From Fasciolopsis buskii (lineage: Eukaryota; Platyhelminthes; Trematoda; Plagiorchiida; Fasciolidae), in assembly GCA_008360955.1 (NCBI GenBank), contig LUCM01000735.1:1-64000 (forward strand): a stretch of DNA of 64,000 bases. Direction: 5' to 3'. Under the pieces are notes generated by a model. The model worked only from the letters and a program-made list of their open reading frames with translations, was not told the origin of the DNA and did not search any database. Positions within the stretch are counted from its first letter, which is position 1. Each line of letters begins with the position of its first letter. Below, in pieces: positions 1 through 12,400 of this stretch. The position numbers and the translations under genes are program-made.

Positions 1-77
<77 letters not shown>
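1..77. repeat. (TAG)n microsatellite
   Basis: An uninterrupted run of TAG fills the first 77 bases and is cut by the window edge, so its true length is unknown. It is the purest triplet array here. Decayed tracts of the same GTA/AGT composition occur near 18.3, 29.1 and 48.1 kb. Confidence 0.97.
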
Positions 78-3000
78 ACTGCGTTGGCATTCGTGTTTTT
101 ACCTCCTGTGTGAAACGATTGGCGGAAGAGGAGGTAATTTCAAATAAATTTTTTGCCGGACAAAAACAGCTGAATATGTGTCACCTCTGTGACAAAGGAT
201 AGAACGAAATCATTAGAAAACCGGACGAAGACATATTTGTAGTTGTCCAAATGAAGGCATTTGATAGAACAGACGACCTAAATCTACGCGAAGTTGGCTG
301 TCGCAGATGAATATTCCGTACTACAGCCTTAATGTATATGAAAAAGTTTCGAGAAATTTTTCACAAAGGTAAAAATCAATTTCCAAACGCTTATGTTACC
401 ACGATATCTCGAAAACTGTAATTCGTGATTTTTTGAGTCACCAGTAAGCTTGGATCAGCTCACTTGACAGTGTTGATATATCAGAGCCGTAGGTAGGTTA
501 CCCAATTCATAAATGAATTTTCTGGCCTAGGCTAGATATATTGGATCATGAGTATGGTACAAAAACATGAAAGGGGCTTGTATGCCTTTGACAATTCACC
601 TATGATACTCAAGACTAATATAATATGGCAATATTCTCAGAGTCTCGGCTTTCAGAAATTAATTACAGTTCGAATTACAGACGTGAAGTTTACTGCTTAC
701 GGTTTTTCATTGACAACTGTACACTGATCCAGTCAGAAGTAGCGATTTCCGCCTCTGAGAACCTGACCACGAATGTTCCTATTGAATATAAGTACAACTG
801 GTGCGGACACTTTGCCGAGCATTAGATTCGGTCAAGACTCAGCTGCGTACTTGCTACTGGATGCATTTTGGTTGTGCGAACAAATTGGATTACTTTTGCT
901 GTATTACATTCATTCTGTGTCCGAAGTTATTGGGTGAACCGGAGAGGTCAGTCTTTGTGCTACCATAAAGAAGGACAATCTTGAAATCGGAAAACTCCAC
1001 TGTTGTTGCAAGCAGGAGCAATAAGCAAGATAACAGTCTACCAGCAATCTAACCCGGTTTTCCCAGCATACGAAAAAAGAGATGTGGTTGGTCAAATTCC
1101 ATACATTAAACTTGAAAAAGGATTTCATCTGGACGGTTATGATATGGAAATCAGGAAAGGCTGTTAAACTACTGGAGCCAGAAGAATTTCCGGTGATTTT
1201 GACGACGTCATTGGCCAAGGTGGATAAACGAAAAAGGAACTGGGTCAGGTTTGAAAATGCCCAGTACTTATAACGACAACAGACAAAATGCGCATGGCTT
1301 GCCTTCCGGCCTGAAATGTATTTGGACTGTCGACTAAATTTGCACACACTGGTAATTCTGTGGTACATTATGAAAACGGGTTTCGCGATAGCATTTTCCC
1401 CACGGACTCATTCGGTCAGTACCAGTTCTCAACTTAGATTTCACCGATTGATAAGGCTAGGATTAAATTAGCATCCAACTTGTTGAACGAGAATTAACAA
1501 TCGAAGTCAGAGGAGCACAAAGTGAGTCGGAATTAAGCGAAAAATCTTTTCCGCCTGCTCTATCATGGGAATATATGAAGAGAAATGGGACGAAAAATAA
1601 CGTTTGTTTTCCGGCCGTCTATTTTGTGGCTTTGGACACATTAGTCAGTCGTAACAGTCGACGACTGAAGGACAAGGAACAAGTACATGGGTTTACATTT
1701 AAATATCAAGCGCACGACAGGGGTTCCGAATTAACAAGGCGTCACAATTGGGTCAATAAAATTTATCCTCAAGAGTTTGTCATGGATCTTCCGGAATGCA
1801 AAGTTGTGAATTCCCAATGGTTTTTAATAGTTGTGTTGGTCACACTGCATTTTATTGGTTTGTATGTGATGGTTACTTCTAATCGTGCTCTTTGGATCAC
1901 AAAGTTTTCACTCCCAGTCGAAATGACTGACCATCCCACTTCCACGAATACTGAAAAGGTCCGACTAAGAATCTCAGAATTCAGAAAATGTTTCAAACTC
2001 GTTGCACTTCAAAACGTCACACGAAAAGTACTGCGAGTCTGTGTCTTTCGTGCGATTGACACTACCAATAATACTAGATAAGAAGCGGCATCGAAAATTA
2101 AACAAATTAGAGAAAACATCATCAAGATGGTCTCCATAACCCCGAACTACTGCAGCAACAACACCGACCAAGAGTAAAAGAAGTGCGCGGGACAGCTAAA
2201 AATTACTTGTTTCATACAGGAACTTAGATGCTTTTTTCCGCAAAAACGACGCATCCAAAAGCAGCTCTTGTGACTATGTCTTGAAGATTAGTTACCCCAA
2301 GCATATGATGATCATCGATGAAAGCTGCATTAAAGAACTGCCAATAAAACTAGGTTGAAAAAAGCATTCTGCTCAGCTCTTGTGAACAGTGTATTCGAGG
2401 TCAAAGACTTCGTCGTCCGATGAGACCGAACACATTTGTCCTGATATTAATCACGTATAATACCCGAGTTATATTCATATGGAGACATCGGTTTTTCGAA
2501 GTTAAAAACTGGTGCTACAGGAAATATTTTCAACTTTTGAAAAACTGGAATACATTAGTAAAATATAAGTCTTCATACACCTTAGAGTTTTTTTGCCGCA
2601 CGGTCCCCCGTCCTTGGAATAGTAGTTACAAATAGTTTTCGGTGATTTCACCTAGTGCCAACACTTATCGACTTGAATCGTACGGATTAACTGATATGGT
2701 TTTCTTTCTCACAGAAGGGATTGCTATTAAACAAAATCATTGCCGATAATCCTTATCTGTTGTCTGTGGAGTTGAAAACAGTGCAAAAATTAAGGATGGC
2801 CTTGTTCCGTGAATAGCTCAAATCCGTTCACATACTCTACCCACAGATAGTTCACTTCATTGGTACCGTTCTACTCACAAAAGTTCCCTTTCCATTGCAA
2901 TCACAGGTGTTGCCTATTCATGGTTTCCCTCTATACCGTCAATTTGCTAAGCTACAGAATTGTTGACCAAAATGCTATCTGGTCTTCACCTTGAATATCT

Positions 3001-4039
3001 CATTAAAATGCTGTTCGCCTATGACAGCAGGATTTCCTTATCAACGTTCAAAGTAATCGAACGGCAACATGAACTACCGTACAACTGTCGTCGGGCTCAG
3101 AACTTTGAGACGTTTCGGAAATAGTCGAAGGAGATATGAGGCTTTCAGACGTGCGCTTTGCTATACAGCTTCTTTAGACTAAGGATATCAAGCTTTTTAG
3201 TCACAAAAATTCTTTTGGGTGGGCAGAAGGTCTTCGGATGTCTAAAATCAAATTTTCGGGTCCAAATTGTTATGCTTGTGCCACTGTCATCCAAAAATTC
3301 ATCCATATTTAGTACGGCAAAAGTGTTCATCTCGACTGTGAATGTAAATCTGGTAAATTCAAGTTACGTAACCGATCCAGCTATCCACAGACTTCGACCT
3401 TATCGGGATATGAATCGTCACGTGGAGTAGCTTATGCATTTTTAACGCATGGTCCCTATCACCTGGACTACAAGGTCACAACCAACGGTACCCGGACATT
3501 TCATCAAAAAAATCAATAACAGCCTCCCTCCGAAAAAAGGTTAAATAAACTAGTAGTGGAAAGTAACACGTCAGGAATACGACTACATGCATGACCAGCT
3601 AATTAGACGGTTCTATTTAAGAAAAATAGCTTCGGATTTTCTGGATCTCTCTGGTTTCCTTTTTGTGTAGTCTAGTGGGAGCGAATGTCTGTTCTTTTGT
3701 TGTAATGATGAATCAATTTTCATACGCAACAAATTGTTGGAAACTACTCCGAATGGCTTACCGATCGACAAGTCACAGAAACTTTGTTTTCTGATGTCAG
3801 CAAACTGTAATTATCAAAAGCTGACAGATTTGACGATACCTTACTTTTGGTCCTTCGTGTGAGACACCAAAATAATGCGAAAAGCATTAGACATCAGTTG
3901 GAATAAAACGCCTCTATCCACCTCGGTGGTTCAATCTGATCAGCAAACATTGAGTAAAAGCCCGCCTGCACGCACACCAAAACCATCTTCATCCCCTCGG
4001 TCTATACCACACAAACGGTCACGTATTGTACTAACTTAC
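78..4039. other. Non-coding DNA, probably intron or 3' flank of the minus-strand SUEL gene
   Basis: No exon pair with convincing splice sites was found on either strand. The longest frame is 168 codons on the plus strand (1575-2081) with one hydrophobic stretch near residues 82-100. About one frame of that length is expected by chance in this much sequence. A minus-strand frame at 1769-1962 has a usable acceptor (pyrimidines ending TTTTCAG) in phase 1, which would fit the 4.1 kb exon, but its protein does not show the expected second half of a SUEL domain. It stays unassigned. Confidence 0.4.
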
Positions 4040-4237
4040 CCGTGGCCGCGTGCTCTGCCGGTAGCGTTGGACAGCTTGGTTTCGGATACAGATGTTCACG
4101 GGCCGGATGTTGGCCGTGGATTTGCTTCTCCAATCGAGCAGTGAGAATGACCAGTGTGTTGCCTTTCACTTGGCTGTCACATTTAACCTCCATGTATGTG
4201 TCTGCACAGATTGCCTCGAATGAGGCGGAATTGGGAT
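4040..4237 (-). CDS. Internal exon, first half of a SUEL (Gal_Lectin-like) domain
   Basis: This is the best exon candidate in the window. A long pyrimidine-rich tract (CTTTTCATTTGTTCCCCC) leads to an AG acceptor, and the exon ends at a consensus donor, G|GTAAGTTAG. The 198 bases are open in only one frame and the flanking introns are both phase 1, the symmetric class typical of extracellular modules. The exon is richer in G+C than its surroundings. The 65 complete codons hold CADTYMEVKC, which has the C-x8-C spacing of the SUEL lectin N-terminus (compare CEDQELKLHC in EVA1C). Next comes LVILTARLEK at the place of the usual strand and YGR loop, with the alanine kept and the YGR triad replaced. 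SUEL domains bind galactose or rhamnose on extracellular receptors such as EVA-1 and latrophilin. Exon call is fairly firm; the domain call is by eye. Confidence 0.55.
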
Positions 4238-5080
4238 CTGTCATTAACGGACGGAGTATTGGGGGAACAAATGAAAAGAGCAAGTGAGTGAAAAATGACA
4301 GGATTTTTTATAAAAAAGAAAGCCTTTTCTCGAAATGAAGGATCAGTGATAGAGACGCTTGAGATATAAAGACCATCGTATGAGATTATCAGCATTTTAC
4401 ATACAACCGCGTGACGGAAGAATATAATTATATATTGTTGTATCAGAGGCGCACACATCCGGATTTTTTTGAGTGAGATGTGTTATGTGATCGGAAAACA
4501 ATATAAACCAATTTCTTATACTGTAACCAGTCATCAAGCTGCAATTTATGTTTATTCGGGGCAAGCACACAGAGCATTTGATAGCTATATCCGTTACGTT
4601 TACGTTGTTCTGATCAATTCAAAGATTCGGTTACAGGAATGGCTGAATTGAACATCCTCATCCAGTTACCCCAGCAAAGACCGGGACAAATTTTACGGCC
4701 GAATAGGACATTGTTGGAACGGACAGGAACGAAGAAAGTTGACTGAATCGATGACCGAGAAAATCGAACCGAATCCCAGATTGGAGCGAAAGAGAGTGCG
4801 CAAAATTTAATCGTGAAGGCGATAGCGGGGGTAACACTCTAGTGATGTCACAAAAATAATAAACATATTTTGGCAAATTGTGTCAGCCTGAATGAAACCA
4901 CGGGAACTGACTTCTTTTTCCAGTGTATTTATGAGAAAAGCCGAGACTGAGTTCTTACTTACGAATATATTTTACTGGATTTCACAAGGACAGGTGATTT
5001 TAGTTGTGGTTGTTTCCTTTTATTGCTTGTTTTTCAATTTGTAGCCGATATGATAGCAGGAAGAGCCTGATTTTCGTGTT
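4238..5080. other. Intron-like DNA
   Basis: AT-rich sequence upstream, in the minus direction, of the SUEL exon. It supplies the pyrimidine tract of that exon's acceptor. Nothing else recognised. Confidence 0.4.
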
Positions 5081-5830
5081 TGGATAGTGGCATCAATATT
5101 CACCCAAACATTGGATTGTCTGACTTTGAGTATGCGAACAGTGTTGTGCTTCCGAATGAAAATTCATATAAGCCCCAAGTATTCTTCGATCGCTTTAGTG
5201 ACTGTGCAACCAGATTCTGAATACGCGAAATACAAAATGATGTTGCTGGATAAAGGTGGCTCAAAATCAAACCTTAATCTGCAGGGGAAGTGACGCATGA
5301 AGCAGATATTTTCTACCAATTGGGAAGGTGCATCTCATCAAGTGGTCCTACATCTGATGAAGACTCCATTAACGTTAGCCAGTTTGAGCCATCTGTGAAA
5401 TTTGCATGACATTCGGTTACCGAGCAGAATTCAGATGCACTCAAGAACTATAAGATCGGTTGTGTGCTGTGGCTCTGAAACCTGGCCTCTACGGAGGACG
5501 ATCTGTTTAGTCCGTCAGTATTAAAATATCGGCGTTTTCATATAACTGGCAGGAAATTCTGGGAGTTTCGTGCATAAAATTGACATTAGGTTTACAGTAT
5601 CGGATCATAGAGCTCTATATGTGAAGCAGATAATGGATACTAATATACTGAGGTAGCTAGGACATATATCAAGCATAAGCCGAACTCAAAAGCAGACACC
5701 ATTTGGAAGCCGAGTAGAGGTTGACAGTCTACCACGTGGCGAAAAGCATCAACTACGTAACCGGTGAACCGTACAATGTAGAATAACTTAAGTTACCAGG
5801 CGTGAGTTCCATGGGTACCCTCAAATGGCG
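5081..5830 (+). mobile_element. Decayed LINE fragment (reverse transcriptase C-terminal part)
   Basis: Translation in changing frames follows the order of a fluke-type non-LTR retrotransposon after its catalytic box. A stretch near 5217-5290 resembles the segment after the palm (KYKMMLLDKGGSKSNLNLQG). An element-like LGRCISSSGPTSDE follows near 5325-5365, then CGSETWPLR at 5468-5494 and an FWEF stretch near 5560. Many frameshifts and stops separate them. The catalytic core, endonuclease and most of the C-terminus are absent or unrecognisable. It is an old, dead copy. Family assignment (RTE-like) rests on motif order alone. Confidence 0.6.
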
Positions 5831-6588
5831 GTTGGTGACGTGCCTCATGACCATATTTCAAAGTTGATATTCTATATTCTTAATCGCACCTTGTCAACAT
5901 AACCCTTAGTAACTGCCTTAGGATCGTTTTTCCACATCTGGTCGTTAGCCTCGTTTCTGAATAGTCTTTGCTGCCTGGAAGCACCTCGAACCAGAACAAA
6001 CTATTGAGATGTTAACAGATATCAAAACCCAACTGAAAGGAAATGTACGCCGAAATGATTCAAAAGTGTTAGGGATGGATTGAAGAGAAAAACTGCATCG
6101 ACGTGACTACTAGTTGCGTTTACGATTCATTCTCTTTCTTGTTTTGCCGCAGAGCTGAAGTCACAGGAAGGTAGTGCACTATAACTGGGGAAAAAACCTC
6201 AAAAGATCATACATTATACAATTGAATCATCTAATAAGCAATTGGTTGTTAAATAATCAGAATATTAACATGAGCATTTCTGTTGATTTGATATCCTACT
6301 GATAATCATTTATCCATTCAAAATTCAGTCGAGTGTTGAAGAATGCGCAGTGTGTCTAAGTGCCATCAAAGCAACTGAAATTATCAGGTAGTTTGAGCGA
6401 TCGCAAAATTATCAGTGAACAACTTACTACTGATATTTCGTGGTCAACCACAGTGGTGAATTTGTTGACTTTAATGGCTCAATGGATTTTTCTCCCTAGC
6501 GTCACACTAAAAGTATCGAAATGCAGTAACATTTTGTTTTCACTTCCAAAACGAGGTTCGCTATCTTACATACATATTAACTGCCCAC
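5831..6588. other. No gene seen
   Basis: A plus-strand frame of 118 codons (6360-6716) runs into the duplicated segment and has no splice or domain support. The last part of the decayed LINE may extend into the first 100 bases. Confidence 0.35.
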
Positions 6589-7105
6589 TTCCACATACTG
6601 ACAGCCTAATACACCCCCTTCCCGCCTCCATCACCGATGCATTTTGGAGCATTTTGGAGCAATCCTATCACAAAATATCACCCAATGTGAACACACTCGT
6701 AATACGTCCACAATGATGCAACATCTACCTCTTTCTATTTCTCGCTTGAAGTCTTCGATACTTCGTCGACACTGATTGGAGAAGTTATTCTACTCTTGTG
6801 GAATGCATCTGATTCTCCGTTGTTCTCCTGTCAATTTTGTGAATCTCATAATAAAAGATTTTATTGTTTTGCTCAGGTGTACCAAACTGCTGGTAAATCC
6901 CGTTTGATCTTAAATGCCTTAGTGAGAGACACATATCTCGCTCATTGTGACAAGATTTTGTGACGTTTTATTAGCTTCAATTGATCCCGTGTATGCTTGA
7001 TTCAACTAATATACGTTTTCTATAATTCTGAGTATTAATTTCAAGTTGTTCTACACCCAAACGACTGGACATTGAACGTCAGTCTTGCTCTATCTCAGAC
7101 CGTAC
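6589..7105 (+). repeat. Local duplication, copy 1 (with 307-bp middle)
   Basis: Bases 6589-6673 reappear at 7879-7963 with one mismatch in 85, and 6981-7105 reappear at 7964-8087 with roughly 93% identity. The 307 bases between (6674-6980) are present only here. The break is flanked by CAA on both sides (6671-6673 and 6978-6980), so the middle is either a microhomology deletion in copy 2 or an insertion in copy 1. The middle does not begin GT and end AG, so it is not a lost intron. A tandem 10-mer, ATTTTGGAGC, lies within the first part of both copies. Confidence 0.9.
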
Positions 7106-7877
7106 TCATTTCGACTATTCACCGATAGAATACCTTAGTTAGATGTTATCTTTATCTCCGTTGAAACGCTCCCGCATGACTTCTAGTGTCATTTTTACTT
7201 TCCAGAACTATGGGATGAATAAAACTATTTTTCTAATGACATGAATCGAATTAGAATTTCATTTTGGAGAAACACATACGTATCCTCAACAATGGGATTC
7301 CGAAATGGCACGAATGAAATTTCGCATAAAAACTTTTACGAAATCCTCGTTGACGACAGAACCAAGCGGCATGTGAAACAATAAATGTAGACAAATATTT
7401 ACGGAACGGGAATTTGATCAACTCATTTTTCCCTCTCCTCCTTTCTCTATTCAGACAGAAAATGTCCTCAGTGCTGTAGGCTTATGGTAAGAAAATATCT
7501 CGTGCAACCGCTGTCAAGTCGATAAGACACGTCGAATTCAGCTAGTGACACACAATGTTAAACACGGAGATGAAATCATTCTAGACGATTCTGCATATCT
7601 CTGCTGGTGTTCATCTTGTTCTAATCGCTGGCTATGGTCTCTAGATGGCAAAAGTTTCATCACGAATGGTGTCAACTCGACGGGTGATGAAATATTTGCG
7701 ATCTAAACGTCAGTCTCAGTGATCCGAACTTCAATGCACCATACTTGATGAAGTTGCCCGCCGAAAGCAAGCATAACAATGCCTAGTGTGCATCAAAGAA
7801 CTATGCGCATCATTTAGATATGGTTATGAAATGGAGTGGCACAAATGTCATTGTTTGCTCTGTGTAGGTTGAAATGG
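7106..7877. other. Unique spacer between duplicate copies
   Basis: No coding or repeat signal recognised. The spacer ends at the only N base of the window. Confidence 0.4.
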
Positions 7878-7878
7878 N
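7878..7878. other. Ambiguous base (N)
   Basis: The only non-ACGT base in 64 kb. It sits immediately before the first base of duplication copy 2, so the join between left and right sequence at this point may be an assembly decision. Confidence 0.95.
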
Positions 7879-8087
7879 TTCCACATACTGGCAGCCTAAT
7901 ACACCCCCTTCCCGCCTCCATCACCGATGCATTTTGGAGCATTTTGGAGCAATCCTATCACAATTGAGCCCGTGTATGCTTGATTCAACTACTATACGGT
8001 TTCTTTACTTCTGAGTATTAATTTCAAGTTGTTCTACACCCAAACGACTGGACATTGAACGTCAGTCTTGCCCTATCTCAGGCCGCA
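7879..8087 (+). repeat. Local duplication, copy 2 (middle absent)
   Basis: Near-identical to 6589-6673 joined directly to 6981-7105. Similarity starts at the base after the N and fades after about 8087. First part: one substitution. Second part: about eight scattered changes. Confidence 0.9.
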
Positions 8088-9377
8088 CCTATTTTCACTC
8101 TTCACTGGTGATAGATGATATGAAAGAAATCGTATCTTTGCAAGAATTTAATAACCATTCCTTAAATTCCTATTGACTTTTGCTCCATTTTGTGAAATTT
8201 TATGAAATCCTATCTACCAAAATAATGACTGATTTACATCGATTATTCAGCTTCCTGCTGGCAAAATGTTCTTCCGAATGTGTAAAGGGAATTTGGAATT
8301 GATGCTTTTTTCATCCACCGAATTAAAAGAAATTCCACCTGAAAAAGTTCATTTGAACTTCTCATAAGTATTTTATTCTGGACCGAGTGACCTAAGGTGT
8401 GTATCGAAAAGTCGATGAGCCGTGTATTGTTTATTATGAATTACGTAATGTTATTAATACAGCCTTTCTGTAGATATAATGCGCCTAATTACATCTACCA
8501 ACCTTGCTGTTATTAACGTCATATCATTAACCATGTTCTATTCAGTTTTCGCGTTAAAGTTTGACGGAAAGAAATCTGAGTTCCATCATCTGTTGAACTG
8601 GAATCTTAAAGTACTCGCGAAAATTTTATTTTTTCATTTTATCAAGACATTTTATTGGACTAGGGAAAGTTTTTCCTCCACAACTTTGCATGAAACCCAA
8701 CAAATCAAATAGAGATTGCACTCGAACACGTATCCCCAATCCGTGTAATTACTGCTTCGTTTAATTCTTCTTATATCGTACTGTTTCGTTCGCAATCGAA
8801 TTTGTCTCCCGCGTTAGGGCGAATGACCAGACAGCTGTTCTCTGATAAACATATGGCTGGGTTGATTGGTGGCTATTCACCACAAAAGGAAATACGTATG
8901 CCACACCAGCCCATCGCGACGTGTTGTGCTTGTGTGCATGTGTGTGTGTGTTTTTGTGTGAGGGGAGGTGTCTTCTGATGACAATGACTTTCCTAAATTT
9001 CCTTGGCTAATGTTATTGCTGTTGTCGTCTTCTCCTTTGTTGCTGTTGCAACCATCAACGCAGTTGATGGGGTTAAGCTCCCTCTCCGATCGCAGTGGTT
9101 TCATTTGCTGAATTTTCTGACGGGATACGGGCCTATGTGTGCGTTTGTTTACGAGTATCTGTGTGTGCGTGTGTATCTGTGCAGGTGGGCGAGCAGCATT
9201 TTGCCAATCGGATCCAGTCAGCTTCCAGCTCCATCCGGGAATCATTATTGCTCATTCCATCAATATTTCAAAGTTGACATCTGTCTGTCACTTACGGCCC
9301 TATCGGCAGCTACGTTCACGCTTTGGTCTTTTGTTTTTCTCTCTTATTTCTTCCTGTGTTCAACTATCGGCTTACAG
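8088..9377. other. No gene seen
   Basis: Contains a short TG tract (about 8938-8958) and a pyrimidine-rich stretch that ends at the acceptor of the next exon. The plus-strand frame starting at 9003 opens with a hydrophobic stretch that could pass for a signal peptide. It runs through TG-repeat-derived sequence and is not supported as one exon. Confidence 0.35.
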
Positions 9378-9486
9378 AACAATTTGGGAAGAGAACTTTC
9401 TAATAACTTGTCGTTCGATGAGAGCATTTTAGGCGATACTGACGCTAGTTCGAGCCAAAGTGTCGATCTACTCATCGATTGTCCAG
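9378..9486 (+). CDS. Candidate internal exon, acidic/serine-rich, unknown protein
   Basis: A strong acceptor (TCTTATTTCTTCCTGTG further upstream, then CTTACAG) and a donor, CCAG|GTCAGC, flank 109 bases open in only one frame (phase 0 in, phase 1 out). The 36 codons read NNLGRELSNNLSF, then DESILGDTDASSSQS, then VDLLIDCP: polar and acidic, with no recognised domain, perhaps a linker or cytoplasmic region. No partner exon could be joined with confidence; downstream plus-strand candidates are 8 to 22 kb away. Confidence 0.4.
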
Positions 9487-12400
9487 GTCAGCCCAGTGAG
9501 TGGACCATTTTTCTTCTAATCCCTTACGGTCACTCGTCATCTTTCATTTTCAAGTAAATCTGGATTCATTGAAGGCCTATATGGTTACTTTATATCAGTT
9601 TGTTTCGATGCTTTTGTTGCGCTTAGATTCATACATAAGGCTCGATCAGCTTGCGAGCATATCGCTTTAGAGTGACGAACCATTCCACCTCAACATATTT
9701 TCTAGCTTATGGTTTATGAATTCAGACCGGGCTGGTAAAAGGGAATAATACACGAACTGCGCGATGTTTAGGAGTGGAAGATTTTGTGGAATTCATAGTT
9801 GGGATCCGTAAAGGTCAAGCATCATATAGCAAGGCCTGCTATTCCGGAGTCCGCAGCCAGTGGAGTTAAGACCAAACTCTTTCCTAGTCTGCGGGATTTT
9901 CGCGAGCAATGGCTCATCCTTTCGTTTGGTTACTCCATTTGCCTTTGGTACTTCCGTTCTGGCTGAAAAGAAACTACAGGCTGCTAAGGTTGGAGTTCGG
10001 GAGTGGAAAGTCAGCGTATGCACCAAATAGGCTGAACTGAACTGGGTTGGACTGTCCCGTACTGGACTAAGTCGAGGTAAGCAAAAATTTGGTGCTGGAT
10101 CGATTAGTGATGCGATGCAAACGTATGCGAAGACAGCGAAACTCTCAAAATCGCACTTACACATCGGCCGATTTAGAGTCCAGATTAAACCTTGTCAAAT
10201 GTACAGGATGAACCGCAGATAATGAAAATAATCATCGAGTGAAAAGGACGGAGAATCCGAAGCGCTTCTACCGAAACATAACCAAGCACATGCTAATTTT
10301 GCGTGCTTGTCGCACACACACTGGGTAACGCCCGCCCAGGATCACGTCGTCTGGGGGAAGTATCCAAGGTCCATTTATCTCCAGAAAACTGAAATAACTT
10401 AAAGTTTGATATTCGCTTCCTTTATGACCTAAATTCCAACTAGACCAGGTTGAAGATCTAGGTAGCAGTATGGTCATCCGAGCCAAAAACCAACAGAACA
10501 AGTGGCTCAGTACAAACGGGATGCACAAATCTGGTAGTTGAGAAAGCGAAAGGGGACTGGAATAGGGATGTTATTTATCCCCTCAAAGCTTTTTTGAAAC
10601 TCAGATTAATCAGTTCATCTTCAAGCAGTTGTTACTATAATCCCAACGTGAAATCACAAAGTCACACCTCATATCACGTTTCAGGACCACGCAAGAGTTT
10701 CGAAGAAGTTTCGAAAACGCATTAGTGTATGCAGTTTTCACAAAGAATACATGGTGCGTCGATTTTTCGATACACTCCTTACATTATTTGGTGCTGCTAT
10801 GAATTCAGTAATTTTATGATTTTTCAACGACCTTCGAGTAGTGATAGAAGCATCGAGGGAACCAACTAAACACCGCAGCAGATTCACTTCCAGTGTCTAA
10901 AATATCCGTGTTGTATTTATGGCTTAGTCCTACATCTCATCCCCAATATCGATTTGTTGCTAAAATTCGTCAAAACAAATTAGACGGTAATACTGATTGT
11001 TGTGTAATAACACAAGGAAGTCTCTAATCGTAGATAGGCCATGTGCCGGACCCTTTTCATTTGTTACTCCGAATATTGCTTGGTTGTCGTAACAGGTCAA
11101 TTAACACGATCTCTTTATTGATCATTTGAATCCTCGCTGTTTCGATCACGCAATTATCAGGGGGTGGACATATTGTAAGTGTGAATCACGGTAAGAACGG
11201 TAGAATTTTACATACGGCTGACGAGTGATGACTGACAGGGCAGTATAAGCATGCGAGTGAACAGTGGTTTAATAGATGACCTCTGTTGCAACTAAAGTGT
11301 TGCACAAAGCTCTTGTTGATGAGCAAAGTGATCCGTCACTGTCATCACTCTGATAACCGGTAAGCTAATGATAAAGTTCCGGTCCAATTTTAGAACGATT
11401 TTAAGACAAGACCCATTCAAAGCACTGAAACGGGGTTAATAAATACTTTCATTAAATTCATATTTCTCCGTCGAGTAAATTAGCAAAACCCAACCAACCC
11501 CGAGTGGAAATTTTCTTAACCAGCCAAATCAGAATGAAACACGTAGTTTGGTGAAGCGAAGAACAACGAACTCTTTTAAGGCAATAACATGTTGTGTATA
11601 TATATATATATATGCATGTGTGTGTGTGTGTGAACCCTCGTGAAACCTGAATCTCTTGTGAATTCTATGCATTATCTGCGGACTTACACTAGTCCTTTGG
11701 ACGGGATCAAAGCAAGGTTGTAATAAGCCAATTAGACTGGTTCAGTGGTACAATCTTTTCAACCCCTATTCCTATTTAGATAGACTAGTTTCGTCATTTA
11801 GGACATTGTTCAGTCGCCCATTTGTCTCCCACTAGACAGTACAGCGGAAAGCCGGTCTATTATTCACTTTTGTTCTTAGGATTACTTTCCAAAGAATAGA
11901 TAAATAAAAAAAACCATAACCGCAAGAGAGTATCGGAGATTTCACTAGTTACAGATACCACCCGACCACTAGTAAATCTCTGGCCAGTTTTGGGAACGGG
12001 CTAATCAAAACTACACCAGGGCAAACAGCCAAAAGCGTTTAACAGATTTCTTGACAGACAACATTAACATCCGTCTGGCAAATGAAATTCATTGGGTAAA
12101 ATGTAGTTGCAATCTTCAAGCGTACGTAGCTTTGGACAGTTTCTTTTTCTTTTCTTTTTTACTGTAAATAACCACTGAAAATTAACTTTTTCTAGGTAAA
12201 GACCGGCACCGAATTTAAGTTCAACTAAGCCATCGTCCAAAATCAGCCGCCAAAATTGTCGAGCACTTTAATGCGAGTTGGGAAATAAGTTCACTTGCAG
12301 AGTCAGTGTGAGACCTTCTAAATAAATGTGCTTGTGGTTTGCAACCCGGTTGATGAGAAGTTGGGTGAATGATAAGTTAGAGAGCCTTTAGAACAACCGA

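Noticed and set aside
1575..2081. 168-codon plus-strand open frame with a hydrophobic stretch
   Set aside because: About one frame of this length is expected by chance in 64 kb at this composition, and there is no domain, splice or start context to support it.
9003..9557. 184-codon plus-strand frame taken as one protein with a leader
   Set aside because: It runs through TG-derived sequence and across a strong acceptor and donor. Only the 9378-9486 part is supported as coding.
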